Part shown: positions 54,430-63,827 of the stretch, one piece after another | Position numbering within the stretch: position 1 is the first letter of the stretch | How the letters are laid out: every line of letters starts with the position of its first letter | Assembly (NCBI RefSeq): GCF_033705735.1 | Contig: NZ_CP131130.1 | Span: 1,553,001 to 1,617,000 of the forward strand | Direction of reading: 5' to 3' | Source of the DNA: Shinella zoogloeoides | Lineage (GTDB): Bacteria > Pseudomonadota > Alphaproteobacteria > Rhizobiales > Rhizobiaceae | DNA: 64,000 nucleotides | Made by a program: the position numbers and the translations under genes | Notes under the pieces: generated by a model | What the model was told of the DNA's origin: nothing | The model's database searches: none | Seen by the model: only the letters and a program-made list of their open reading frames with translations

Positions 54430-54906
54430 ATGAACGAAAATCAAGCCTTCCCCTGGGATCATCCGCGCTTTCGCAGCTGGATCGGCGTGGCGCGCGCCTG
54501 CCAGCTCATGCAGCAGGCGATGACAAGGGCAATCGCGGACCTCGGCATCAAGACGCCGCATCTCGATATCCTGATCAATCTCTACCGCTTCGACGGCATT
54601 TCCCAGCAGGAGCTGGCCCGCAAGCTTCTGGTCGGCCGCTCGAACATGAGCATGCTGCTGCCGCAGCTCGAAAAGCGCGGCCTGATCGTCCGCCGGCCCG
54701 ACACGAAGGACAAGCGCATCCTGCGCCTTTCGCTGACGGAAGCCGGCCGCAAGCTCACCATGGAAGCCATGGCCATCCAGACGGGAATGATCGAGAAGAT
54801 CATGTCGCAGACGCCCGCCGACCGCTGCCTCCAGGTCGCCGAGGCGATGGAGGACATCATCCGCATTCTCCAGACGATGGAGACGGAAACGGACGCCGGA
54901 GACTAG
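54430..54906 (+). CDS. MarR-family transcriptional regulator
   Basis: A 158-residue winged-helix protein. The recognition region ISQQELARKLLVGRSNMSMLLPQLEKRGLI is followed by the wing with RRPDTKDKRILRLSLTEAG split around the basic loop. It likely represses itself and the divergent alpha/beta hydrolase through the site at 54401-54416, with release by a small ligand, as usual in the family. The stop overlaps the convergent ltrA gene by four bases. Confidence 0.9.
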   Translation: MNENQAFPWDHPRFRSWIGVARACQLMQQAMTRAIADLGIKTPHLDILINLYRFDGISQQELARKLLVGRSNMSMLLPQLEKRGLIVRRPDTKDKRILRLSLTEAGRKLTMEAMAIQTGMIEKIMSQTPADRCLQVAEAMEDIIRILQTMETETDAGD

Positions 54907-56114
54907 ACGGCGGCGACGTCGTCCGCGCGGGTCGACCGCAGCGACAGGAACTCCCAGACGGCGACGCCGAACAGCACCGCGCCGGCCGCCATGAAGAGCT
55001 GGTAGGGTTCTACGACCGGCACGACCAGCGACAACGCCAGCAGCGCGCCGATGCCGACGAGATGCGACAGCGGCGAGCGCCCGCGGATCGCCGCCTTGAA
55101 CCAGATATTGCCGAGCAGGAAGACGACCGGCCCGCCGATGATGGCGCTCGCCGTCCTGAAATCGAGATGGCCGTGCGGATGGGCGAGAGCGAACTCCTCC
55201 GCCACCGCCGAAAGGATGATGCCGGCGACGATCGGGATATGGGCATAGGTGAAGGCCATGCGCGCGATGCGGCCGGGCGTTGCCGAATGCTCGATGAGAT
55301 GCGCCGCCTCGCCATGGCCGAAGCGGAAGTAGATCCACCACATGGTCGCCGTCGAGACGAAGGCCGCGGCCAGCATGAAGATGGTGAAGCCGTCGAGCAG
55401 TTCCATGCCGGCAACCGTGCGGCCGGTCACGAGGATGGTCTCGCCGAGGCAGATGATGACGAAGAGCGCGCAACGCTCGGCCATGTGCTCGCCCGACACC
55501 TGCCAGTCGCTCACCGACGAACGCCCGAGGCCGGGCACGGCAAAGCCGAGCGCCGGCGAGACATATTCGACGCCGAGCGCGACCAGCCAGAGCGCCAGCC
55601 GCGCCTCGTGCTCGACGAAGGCGCCGGCCAGCCAGAACACGGCGGAAAACACCGTCCAGGCGGTGATGCGGGTGAAGTTGCGGCTGTTCTCCGGCCAGTC
55701 CCCCCGCATCGCGAAGGCGGTGAAGGCCGAGCGACCGACCTGCATGGTGACATAGGTCAGCGCGAACAGCAGCCCGCCCTCGCCGAAGGCGGTCGGAATG
55801 GCGATAGAGAGCATCAGGCCGAGGAACATCAGCACGAAGAGCAGCACGCGCACCGGCGTCTTGTCCGGGTCGAGCCAGTTCGTCGCCCAGGTCGTGTAGA
55901 TCCACACCCACCAGACCGCCAGCAACAGCATGCCCGCCTCGACGAGGCCAAGCGGCGAATAATGTGCGGCGAGCGTATGGGAAAGCTGGATGATCGTCAG
56001 CACGAAGACGAGATCGAAGAAGAGCTCGGCAAAGGCGACCTTGCCTTCCTGCGCGGTGCCGCGCGCCCGCAGGCTCGCGGAATGGGCGAAGCGTTCGTCA
56101 TTCTGCGCCGTCAT
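54903..56114 (-). CDS. ltrA: Low temperature requirement protein A family
   Basis: A 403-residue membrane protein with about 12 helices. The N-terminal ELFFDLVFVLTIIQLSHTL and the central ERCALFVIICLGETILV are LtrA signatures. The name comes from a Listeria gene needed at low temperature; the molecular function is not established. GAGGAA precedes ATG 56114. It is 15 bases downstream of the TMEM175 gene, so the two form an operon. Confidence 0.9.
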   Translation of the reverse strand: MTAQNDERFAHSASLRARGTAQEGKVAFAELFFDLVFVLTIIQLSHTLAAHYSPLGLVEAGMLLLAVWWVWIYTTWATNWLDPDKTPVRVLLFVLMFLGLMLSIAIPTAFGEGGLLFALTYVTMQVGRSAFTAFAMRGDWPENSRNFTRITAWTVFSAVFWLAGAFVEHEARLALWLVALGVEYVSPALGFAVPGLGRSSVSDWQVSGEHMAERCALFVIICLGETILVTGRTVAGMELLDGFTIFMLAAAFVSTATMWWIYFRFGHGEAAHLIEHSATPGRIARMAFTYAHIPIVAGIILSAVAEEFALAHPHGHLDFRTASAIIGGPVVFLLGNIWFKAAIRGRSPLSHLVGIGALLALSLVVPVVEPYQLFMAAGAVLFGVAVWEFLSLRSTRADDVAAV

Positions 56115-56129
56115 GGCGGGTTTCCTCGG

Positions 56130-56696
56130 TTAGAGCTTTTCGAGACGACGGTCCGGCACCACCCAGAGCAGCGCGACGGCGGCGTAGATGAGGTGCGAGA
56201 TCGTCGGAGAAACGAAGGCGAGCAGGATCGCGGCGAGATAGAAGAGAGGCGAAAAGCGTCCCTTGAAGTCGGTCCCGAGGGCGCGCTTTACACGCTCGGG
56301 ATCGGGATGAACCGCAACGATTCGTATCTGCAGGATGGCATAGGCGATGGCCGACAGCAGGAGGATCGCGCCGTAGAGCGCGGTCGGCAGCGCCGCGGAG
56401 GGATTGTTGCCCATCCAGGCGGTGACGAAGGGAATGAGCGACATCCAGAAAAGCAGATGCATGTTCGCCCAGAGCACGCTGCCGCTGGCATTGTCACATA
56501 CCGTCAGCAGGTGATGGTGGTTGTTCCAGTAGATCCCCACATAGACGAAGCTCAGGATATAGCCGAGAAAGACCGGCATCAGCGGCAGCAGCGCCGCGAA
56601 GGTCGGTTCCTTAGGAACCGTGAGCTGCAGCACCATGATCGTGATGATGATGGCGATCACGCCATCACTGAAGGCTTCCAGACGTCCCTTGTTCAT
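56130..56696 (-). CDS. TMEM175-family (DUF1211) potassium-channel-like protein
   Basis: A 188-residue protein with about six membrane helices. RLEAFSDGVIAIIITIMVLQ at residues 5-24 is the signature, with the FSDGVxAI pore-helix motif of bacterial and lysosomal TMEM175 channels. Bacterial members form tetramers conducting K+. GGGAG precedes the start. It is coupled to ltrA downstream and lies next to a CPA2 antiporter gene. Confidence 0.88.
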   Translation of the reverse strand: MNKGRLEAFSDGVIAIIITIMVLQLTVPKEPTFAALLPLMPVFLGYILSFVYVGIYWNNHHHLLTVCDNASGSVLWANMHLLFWMSLIPFVTAWMGNNPSAALPTALYGAILLLSAIAYAILQIRIVAVHPDPERVKRALGTDFKGRFSPLFYLAAILLAFVSPTISHLIYAAVALLWVVPDRRLEKL

Positions 56697-56767
56697 GCGC
56701 GCTCCCTATCCGTTCTCATTAGAGATGCCGCATGTTGCGCTGAGTCGCTACAGAAGATTGCGTAACG

Positions 56768-58594
56768 TCAATTCGCCTCTTCCTCGGCGTGGCGCTGGCG
56801 CTCCTCTTCCGCCGCCGCCCGCACCCTGCCGGTGCGCGCAGCCACGATATCGGCGGGCTGGGCATTGCCACGGATGAGCTGGCGGCCCGCATAGATGCCG
56901 CCGACCGTCTCGAGGGAGAAGCGCTCGCGGTCCGTGTCGCGGAATTCCTCGACCACCTCGCCCGCCAGTTCCTCGTCCTCGCCGAGCGCCTTCAGCGTCT
57001 CGCGGCTGAAGATCATGGCGGATTCGAAGGTCTCGCGGATCTGGAAGTCGACCCCCGCATGGACGAGGTCGATCGCGTGGCCGCGGTCATAGGCGCGGGC
57101 AAGCAGGGGCACGAGCGGGAACTCCTCCTTCACCACCTCGGCGATCTTCACCGCCGCCTCCTTGTCGTCGACGCAGATGAGGATCGCTTTCGCCGTCGCC
57201 GCGCCCGCCGCATGCAGGATGTCGATGCGCGAGCCGTCGCCGTAATAGACCTTGAAGCCGAATTCCGAGGCATCGCGCACGAATTCCGCGTCCTTGTCGA
57301 TCAGCGAGAGCGTATAGCCACGGGCAAGCAGCGGCTGGCTGACGATCTGGCCGAACCGGCCGAAGCCGATCATCAGCACCGTGCCCTCGACATTTTCCGG
57401 CAGCGTCAGACCCTCGATGGAGGGCTGGCTTTTCGGCACCAGCCGGTCGTGCAGCATGACGAAGAGCGGCGTCAGCACCATGGAGATGATGATGGTCGCC
57501 GTCAGGATGGCGTTCTGCTCGCCGTTGAGGATGCCGGCGGAGACGGCGGCGGCATAGAGCACGAAGGCGAACTCGCCGCCCTGCGCCATCAGTACCGCCC
57601 GCTCCAGGCTTTCGCTGTGGCAGGTGCCGACGAGGCGCGCCACGACGTAGATCAGCACCGTCTTGGCCACCATGTAGCCGGCGACGCTCGCCACCACGAG
57701 CGTCCAGTTGGCGGCGATGACCGAAAGGTCGATCGCCATGCCGACGCCGAGGAAGAACAGGCCGAGCAGGATGCCGCGGAACGGCTCGATATCCGCTTCG
57801 AGCTGGTGGCGGAAGGACGATTCGGAGAGCAGCACGCCGGCAAGGAAGGCCCCCATGGCCATGGAAAGGCCCGAGAGCTGCATGGCGAGCGCCGAGCCGA
57901 GCACCACGAGCAATGCCGCCGCCGTCATCACCTCGCGCGCACCAGATGCCGCCAGCACCCGGAAGAGCGGGTTCAAGAGGTACCGTCCGGCCAGCACCAG
58001 CGCGACGACCGCGCCGATGGCGATGGCGAACGACAGCCAGCGGTCGGATGCATCCGCCGCCGCTGCACCCGTGCCGAGCAGCGCGACGATGGCGAGCAGC
58101 GGCACGATAGCAAGGTCCTCGAAGAGCAGGATCGCGATGATGCGCTGCCCCTTGAGCGTGGAGAGCGTGCCCCTCTCCTGCAGCATCTGCATGACGATGG
58201 CGGTGGAGGTGAGCACGAAGCCGGTGCCGGCGACGAAGGAGGGAATGAGCGGGAAGCCGAAGGCAAGCCCGATCCCGGTGAGCGCCGCCATGGCGCCGAG
58301 CACCTGGAACGTGCCGAGGCCGAAAATGTCCTTGCGCATGCCCCAGAGCCGCGAGGGCTGCATTTCAAGGCCGATGATGAAGAGGAACATCACCACGCCG
58401 AGTTCGGCGACATGGATGATCGCCTGCGGATCGGAGAAGAAGCCGAGGCCGAACGGACCGATGGCAAGGCCCGCCGCCAGATAGCCGAGCACCGAGCCGA
58501 GGCCGATCTTCTTGAAGACCGGCACGGCGGCGACGCCCGCCGCCAGGAGCACGACAACCTGGGTGAGATCGTTTGCGTTCGTTTCTGCTGCCAA
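56768..58594 (-). CDS. CPA2 monovalent cation:proton antiporter, KefB/C-like
   Basis: A 608-residue protein: about 12-13 helices (residues ~10-385), with FLLFEDLAIVPLLAI-like cation-site aspartate in LLFEDLAIVP, then an RCK/TrkA-N domain (VLMIGFGRFGQ near residue 415) and a charged tail. KefB/C antiporters exchange K+ for H+ and are gated by glutathione adducts; the KefF/G ancillary protein is not adjacent. It is 54 bases downstream of the DUF971 gene. Confidence 0.9.
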   Translation of the reverse strand: MAAETNANDLTQVVVLLAAGVAAVPVFKKIGLGSVLGYLAAGLAIGPFGLGFFSDPQAIIHVAELGVVMFLFIIGLEMQPSRLWGMRKDIFGLGTFQVLGAMAALTGIGLAFGFPLIPSFVAGTGFVLTSTAIVMQMLQERGTLSTLKGQRIIAILLFEDLAIVPLLAIVALLGTGAAAADASDRWLSFAIAIGAVVALVLAGRYLLNPLFRVLAASGAREVMTAAALLVVLGSALAMQLSGLSMAMGAFLAGVLLSESSFRHQLEADIEPFRGILLGLFFLGVGMAIDLSVIAANWTLVVASVAGYMVAKTVLIYVVARLVGTCHSESLERAVLMAQGGEFAFVLYAAAVSAGILNGEQNAILTATIIISMVLTPLFVMLHDRLVPKSQPSIEGLTLPENVEGTVLMIGFGRFGQIVSQPLLARGYTLSLIDKDAEFVRDASEFGFKVYYGDGSRIDILHAAGAATAKAILICVDDKEAAVKIAEVVKEEFPLVPLLARAYDRGHAIDLVHAGVDFQIRETFESAMIFSRETLKALGEDEELAGEVVEEFRDTDRERFSLETVGGIYAGRQLIRGNAQPADIVAARTGRVRAAAEEERQRHAEEEAN

Positions 58595-58648
58595 AGGCGT
58601 CTCCCGACGGGATTGGAATGGACGCTACCTTCGGCAGGCAGTCCAAGT

Positions 58649-59023
58649 TTATCGCGGCTTCTCGGAAATATCGCGGCTCATGCCCTTCTCCGCAAGCTCG
58701 CGCTCGTAATCGGCAAAGAGCCCGGCGCCCTTTTCCCCGAGTTCCCGGAGATAGGACCACGTATAGATGCCGGTATCGTGAAAGTCGTCGAAGCCGATGC
58801 GGACGGCGTAATTGCCGGTCGGCGTCATGGAGATGATCGCGACATTGCGCTTGCCGGGCACCGTCACCTTCTGCCCCGGCCCGTGGCCCTGCACTTCCGC
58901 CGACGGCGAGAGCACACGCAGGAGCTCAGCGGAGAGATCGAAGCTCGCGCCGTCGTTGAAGGTGACGACGAGGCGCTGGCGGTCCTTGGAGACGCGCAGC
59001 TCGGTCGGCCAGAGGTCGCTCAT
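58649..59023 (-). CDS. DUF971 (GBBH-like N-terminal) domain protein
   Basis: A 124-residue protein. Segments LWPTELRVSKD, LSAELLRVLSPSAEVQGH and YAVRIGFDDFHDTGIYTWSYL are the DUF971 pattern, the small domain that also precedes gamma-butyrobetaine hydroxylases. Some members are linked to Fe-S cluster trafficking. It is divergent from moaA, which needs Fe-S clusters; the link is only suggestive. Confidence 0.88.
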   Translation of the reverse strand: MSDLWPTELRVSKDRQRLVVTFNDGASFDLSAELLRVLSPSAEVQGHGPGQKVTVPGKRNVAIISMTPTGNYAVRIGFDDFHDTGIYTWSYLRELGEKGAGLFADYERELAEKGMSRDISEKPR

Positions 59024-59163
59024 GCCTGATCCCTTTCCATTCGATTTCGCGAAGGACTATGCCGCAAGCCGGGGATGCGCAAGGCTGAAAATGCTGTCAT
59101 AATCGCCACATTGGCTTGACGGCACGCGCCCCGCGCACGACATGTCGATAAAGGAGATGTGGT

Positions 59164-60210
59164 TTGAATTCGCATGCAGGACCCTGGAACGGCGCGAACG
59201 CGGTCGCGCAATCCGAAGCGCCGATGATCGACCCCTTCGGGCGGGCGATCACCTATCTGCGCGTCTCGGTCACCGACCGCTGCGATTTCCGCTGTACCTA
59301 CTGCATGGCGGAGAACATGACCTTCCTGCCGAAGAAGGATCTCCTTACGCTGGAAGAGCTGGAGCGGCTCTGTTCCGCCTTCATCGCCAAGGGCGTGCGC
59401 AAGCTGCGCCTGACCGGCGGCGAGCCGCTGGTGCGCAAGAACATCATGCATCTGGTGCGCGGGCTCGGCGCCCATGTCCATGCCGGCCGCCTCGACGAGC
59501 TGACGCTGACGACGAACGGCTCGCAGCTTGCAAGGCATGCCGCCGAGCTTGCCGATTGCGGCGTGCGCCGCATCAACGTCTCGCTCGACACGCTCGACGC
59601 GGAAAAGTTCAGGACCATCACCCGCTGGGGCGAGCTTTCCAAGGTCATGGAGGGCATCGACGCGGCGCAGGCCGCGGGCCTCAGGATCAAGATCAACGCC
59701 GTGGCGCTGAAGGACTTCAACGACCGCGAAATCCCCGACCTGATGCGCTGGGCGCACGGCCGCGGCATGGACCTCACCCTCATCGAGACCATGCCGATGG
59801 GCGAGATCGAGGAGGATCGCACGGACCGCTACCTGCCGCTCTCGCAAATGCGCGCCCGGCTCGCCGAAGAATTCACCCTCACCGAAAACGCCTACCGCAC
59901 CGGCGGCCCGGCGCGCTACGTGACGGTGGAGGAGACCGGCGGCCGCCTCGGCTTCATCACGCCGATGACGCACAATTTCTGCGAAAGCTGCAACCGCGTC
60001 CGGCTCACCTGCACCGGCACGCTCTATATGTGCCTCGGCCAGAACGATGCGGCCGATCTTCGCCTGCCGCTGCGCGCCTCCGAGGACGACGCCCTGCTCT
60101 CGCAGGCGATCGACGAGGCGATCGGCCGCAAGCCGAAGGGCCACGATTTCATCATCGATCGCCGCAACCGCCCGGCCGTCGCCCGTCACATGAGCGTTAC
60201 CGGCGGCTGA
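59164..60210 (+). CDS. moaA: GTP 3',8-cyclase (molybdenum cofactor synthesis)
   Basis: A 348-residue radical-SAM enzyme, first step of molybdopterin synthesis. The N-terminal cluster ligands are C40, C44 and C47 (CDFRCTYC); the C-terminal cluster binds through C273, C276 and C290 (C-x2-C-x13-C). GGEPLVRKN is present, and the protein ends in Gly-Gly, as MoaA needs. The start is TTG, with AAGGAG about eight bases upstream. The partner moaC and other moa genes are elsewhere. Confidence 0.96.
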   Translation: MNSHAGPWNGANAVAQSEAPMIDPFGRAITYLRVSVTDRCDFRCTYCMAENMTFLPKKDLLTLEELERLCSAFIAKGVRKLRLTGGEPLVRKNIMHLVRGLGAHVHAGRLDELTLTTNGSQLARHAAELADCGVRRINVSLDTLDAEKFRTITRWGELSKVMEGIDAAQAAGLRIKINAVALKDFNDREIPDLMRWAHGRGMDLTLIETMPMGEIEEDRTDRYLPLSQMRARLAEEFTLTENAYRTGGPARYVTVEETGGRLGFITPMTHNFCESCNRVRLTCTGTLYMCLGQNDAADLRLPLRASEDDALLSQAIDEAIGRKPKGHDFIIDRRNRPAVARHMSVTGG

Positions 60211-60229
60211 TCGCCGGAACGGAGGCTTG

Positions 60230-60868
60230 GTGAAACGTCTTCTAGCAGCCCTCCTCTGCACCGCCCTTCCCGCGCCCGGCGCCACCGCCGACCGCCCGGC
60301 CGGCATCGCCGCCGCCGAGGCCATCGCCAAAGCGGCTCTCGGCGAGAATTGCGACATGAACGGCATGGAGGAGGTTCCGATGGCCGGGCCCGAGGCGGAA
60401 GGCTTCGCCCATTCCGTCTACCGCTTCTCCTACAAGCCCGCCTACGACCCCGACGGTGAGGATGTTCAGGCCGAACTCTACCTGCTCTTCTGCGGCTCCG
60501 GCGCCTACAATATCCGCAATGCCGTCGTGCTGAAGACGAGTAACGACGACACGCCGAAGCTCATCGCCTTCGCCATGCCCGACGTCGACTACAGCTATAC
60601 GGACGACAACCGGAACAGGCTGAAGGCCGAGCCGACCGTGCGCGGTTTCCGCGCAACGCCGCTTCTGGTGAACGCCGGTTTCGACGAGAAGAGCCGGACC
60701 ATCAACAGCCATACCGCATGGCGCGGCATCGGCGATGCCTGGGACAGCGGTGAATGGACATTCCGCAGCGGCGATTTCGTGCTGATCCGCTTCGAATTCG
60801 ACCCCACCTATGGCGACCCTCTGCCGGACGTTCCGGAAAGCTATGTCGTCTACGAGGCGGGCAGGTAG
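60230..60868 (+). CDS. Secreted protein of unknown function
   Basis: A 212-residue protein with signal peptide KRLLAALLCTALPAPGA. The start is GTG 60230, with GGAGG four bases upstream; an overlapping TTG at 60227 is less likely. The mature domain has AELYLLFCGSGAYNIRNAVV, a second cysteine pair and the C-terminal WRGIGDAWDSGEWTFRSGDF with charged residues. It resembles the DUF1176-type periplasmic proteins in composition, but I cannot make the assignment. 20 bases after moaA; possibly cotranscribed. Confidence 0.72.
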   Translation: MKRLLAALLCTALPAPGATADRPAGIAAAEAIAKAALGENCDMNGMEEVPMAGPEAEGFAHSVYRFSYKPAYDPDGEDVQAELYLLFCGSGAYNIRNAVVLKTSNDDTPKLIAFAMPDVDYSYTDDNRNRLKAEPTVRGFRATPLLVNAGFDEKSRTINSHTAWRGIGDAWDSGEWTFRSGDFVLIRFEFDPTYGDPLPDVPESYVVYEAGR

Positions 60869-60883
60869 GGCCGACGTGAAAAC

Positions 60884-60903
60884 GGCCGGGCTTCCGCCCG
60901 GCC
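60884..60903 (-). terminator. Terminator after the chemoreceptor gene (minus strand)
   Basis: GGCCGGGC (60884-60891) pairs with 60896-60903; loop TTCC. AAAA at 60879-60882 becomes the T-run on the minus strand. Confidence 0.7.
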
Positions 60904-60928
60904 CGCCTCCAACCGAAAGTTTTTGCCC

Positions 60929-63472
60929 TCAGGCCGCGTGATACCGGCCGTAGCCGTCGTCCTGCCGCAGGTCGAGGTCGCGGGTCTTGAAGTGGTCGAT
61001 CTTCTCGTTGAGGGTCTGCACGCGCCGGCGCAGGCCGTGGATCTCGGCGGTATTCTCCTCCACCATCGCGGCGTTCTGCTGCGTGATGAGCTCGACCTGG
61101 TGCACCGCCTGGTTCACCTCGTTGATGCCTTCATACTGTGCCGCGGCGGCAGCCTCGATCTTGCCGACGAGCGTATGGATCGAGGAGATGTGCTCGTTGA
61201 TGACGGTCAGCGCCTCGCCCGTCTCGGTGACCAGCGCGACGCCGTTTCGGACCTGCGCCGAGCTGTCGGAGATGAGGCCCTTGATCTCGCGGGCAGCACC
61301 CGCGCAGCGCTGGGCAAGCTCGCGCACCTCCTGCGCGACGACGGCGAAGCCGCGCCCCGCCTCGCCCGCCCGCGCGGCCTCGACGCCCGCATTAAGGGCG
61401 AGCAGGTTCGTCTGGAAGGCGATCTCGTCGATGACGCCGATGATCGTGCCGATCTTCTCCGAGGAGCGGTTGATCTCGCCCATGGCGTCGACCGCCTTGG
61501 CTACGACCTCGCCGGAGCGCCGGGCATAGCTGTGCGTCTCGTCGACGGAAACGGCGGTCTGCTGCGCGCTTTCGGCCGTCGAGCGGACGATGTCGGTGAG
61601 CTGGCGGAGCGCCCGGGAGCTCTCCTCCAGCGCCGCCGCCTGCTGCTCGGTGCGGCGGGCGAGGTCGTCGGCGGAAGCGGCAAGGTTGCCGGCGCCGCCG
61701 TTGATCTCCATCGTCGTCGCGCGAACGTCCGAAAGCGTGGCGCGCAGCGCCTCGACCGCATTGTTGTAGGTGCGGGCCATGGCGACATATTCGGCGGCCA
61801 GCGCCTCCGTCATGCTCTCCTCGAGATTGCCGGCGGCAAGCTGGCCGAGCACGTCGGACAGCGCCGTCAGCGCCTCGGTCTGCTCCGCCTCGATGCGGGC
61901 GCGCTCGCTGGCGCGGCGGGCCTCTTCCTCCGCGGTGAGTTGGCGCTGGGCTTCGGCCTCCTGCTCCAGCCGGATGTTCTCAAGCGCCGCATCGCGGAAG
62001 ACGGCGACCGAGCGCACCATGTCGCCGATCTCGTCGCCGCGGTTGCGCCCGTCGATGCTGATATCGAGGTCGCCGCTGGCGAGCCGCGACATGGCCTCGG
62101 TGACGCGCTTCAGCGGACCGCGCAGGGTTTCCACCAGCATCAGGCCGCCGATGATGGCGAGCAGCGTGCCCGCGACCATGGCGATGATGGAGACATTGGC
62201 CGAGCGCTGGCTGTCCTTCTTGCCGGCTTCCTGCGCGCTGGAGACGAACTGCTCGAGCGTCTGGCTGGCATCGGCGACCGAGGCATAGGCGGCAACACGC
62301 GCCGCCTGCCACTTCTCGCCGACGGAGATGAGATCCTGCGTGCCCTTCTTGATCTTGGCGAGCGAGGGGGCGAGCTTTTCGGCAAGGTCGCGCAATGCGG
62401 CATTCTTCGCGCCGAGTTCGGCAAGCTTGCCAGCGCTTTCGGAAACCGCCTTCACGTCCACCAGCACGGCGTCGCGGCTCGCCTGGTCGAGCTTGCGGTG
62501 CAGCTCGCTGATATGCAGGCGGGTCTCGTCGATGCCCTTGAACGTATCGCCCATCAGCGCGATCAGCGTCTTCAGGAGGGCGATCTCGGCATCCATGCCG
62601 ACGAAACGCTTGGCGGCGGTGTCGGAGTTCTTGCCGGCCTCCTTCACGAAATCCGCATCGAATTTCGAAAGCCGCGTCAGAACCGGCACGAATTTCGTCT
62701 TCTTCGTCTCGGCATCGTCGCCGGCGGCGAGAATTTCCTTGATGGCGACGATCTCGGCCTCGAGCGGCTTGATCTGCTCCAGCGCCTTGGCCGAGGCGAT
62801 CGCCTTGGATTCGTCGAGCTGCTTGAGGAGCGGTGGCAGATAGGTCTCGGCCGCCTTCACCTTGTCCTCGGCCTTCATCGCCAGCGCGACGGGCTTGCGG
62901 AACTTGCCGATGCGCTCGGCAAGGCCCTGATAGGCGGCGGCGTCGAAAAGCAGCGCCTTGGCGAAGGCTTCCTTCTCGCCCGATTCGCCACGGATGACGC
63001 CGATCTGCTTTTCGGCGAATTCGCCGTCGCGCGTCATGGCGGCAAGCGCGCCTTCGAGGTCAGCCGTCACGGCGTTGCGTTCCTGGTCGATGGCCCAGAG
63101 CGTCTCGCTCTGGCTGCGCATGGTCGCGGCAAGCGCGACGACGGAAGCGATCTTCGCCTTTTCCGCCGCGTCGGGCAGAAGCGCGTCGAGATCGTGGATC
63201 CCGGCCTCCTGCTCGTCGATCCGCGCGCCCAGCGCATCGCGCGTTTCCTGGCCCGGCCGGTCGACGAAATCCTGAAGCCCGGTGCGCAGGTTCTGGAAAT
63301 GCGACAGGCTGTTGATCGTCTCACGCGTCACGGTCATGTGGCCGTTGAGCGTGCTTGCGGTGAAATAGCCGACGAGACCGATGCCCGCGATCAGGGCGAC
63401 GAGAGGAATGACGAAGAGCAGCACCTTCGTGACGATGCGACGCTGCTGCAGCAGGCGGTCGATGAATGACAT
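60929..63472 (-). CDS. Methyl-accepting chemotaxis protein
   Basis: An 847-residue receptor: helix at ~13-37, a large all-helical periplasmic sensor (~38-420, long enough for an HBM-type bundle), a second helix at ~426-446, HAMP, then a cytosolic signalling hairpin whose tip (IAFQTNLLALNAGVEAARAGE and GRGFAVVAQEVRELAQR) is around residues 680-720. The C-terminus lacks an NWETF tether for CheR. The ligand is unknown. GGGGAA precedes ATG 63472. Confidence 0.93.
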   Translation of the reverse strand: MSFIDRLLQQRRIVTKVLLFVIPLVALIAGIGLVGYFTASTLNGHMTVTRETINSLSHFQNLRTGLQDFVDRPGQETRDALGARIDEQEAGIHDLDALLPDAAEKAKIASVVALAATMRSQSETLWAIDQERNAVTADLEGALAAMTRDGEFAEKQIGVIRGESGEKEAFAKALLFDAAAYQGLAERIGKFRKPVALAMKAEDKVKAAETYLPPLLKQLDESKAIASAKALEQIKPLEAEIVAIKEILAAGDDAETKKTKFVPVLTRLSKFDADFVKEAGKNSDTAAKRFVGMDAEIALLKTLIALMGDTFKGIDETRLHISELHRKLDQASRDAVLVDVKAVSESAGKLAELGAKNAALRDLAEKLAPSLAKIKKGTQDLISVGEKWQAARVAAYASVADASQTLEQFVSSAQEAGKKDSQRSANVSIIAMVAGTLLAIIGGLMLVETLRGPLKRVTEAMSRLASGDLDISIDGRNRGDEIGDMVRSVAVFRDAALENIRLEQEAEAQRQLTAEEEARRASERARIEAEQTEALTALSDVLGQLAAGNLEESMTEALAAEYVAMARTYNNAVEALRATLSDVRATTMEINGGAGNLAASADDLARRTEQQAAALEESSRALRQLTDIVRSTAESAQQTAVSVDETHSYARRSGEVVAKAVDAMGEINRSSEKIGTIIGVIDEIAFQTNLLALNAGVEAARAGEAGRGFAVVAQEVRELAQRCAGAAREIKGLISDSSAQVRNGVALVTETGEALTVINEHISSIHTLVGKIEAAAAAQYEGINEVNQAVHQVELITQQNAAMVEENTAEIHGLRRRVQTLNEKIDHFKTRDLDLRQDDGYGRYHAA

Positions 63473-63827
63473 GGATTCCCCAATATGTTCTTCTTATGAG
63501 AGCCAAGATTTCCCAGGGTGCCTCAAAGCCGAAGCGGCCGCTCGACTCGTTGCCGAGCCCGGCCGTTCTCCTCGCTGTCAGGGCTTCGGCCGATCTTCCA
63601 CCAGGCGGCGCGCCCTCACCCGTCGCATCATGCGATCGCTCATCGGGATCACGCAACGATAGGTGGGGAAGCTTAATGAAACCCTTCGGCGGGAGGGCAG
63701 CAATTCAGGCGCAAGCCGCACGGAAACCGGACTTTGCATCCTCTTTTGCCGTTACCCCTGATTGTTCCGGTCGATAAGCTGCGCCATTCGGCCTATGACA
63801 AGACGACAGAGGCTCGGAATCATCCGC
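63473..63827. other. 355-base intergenic region
   Basis: It lies between the divergent chemoreceptor and EamA genes. I see no terminator, small gene or clear operator; both promoters must be here. Confidence 0.4.

Noticed and set aside
63473..63827. Search for tRNA, small genes or att sites between chemoreceptor and EamA genes
   Set aside because: No cloverleaf, integrase site or credible frame could be seen.
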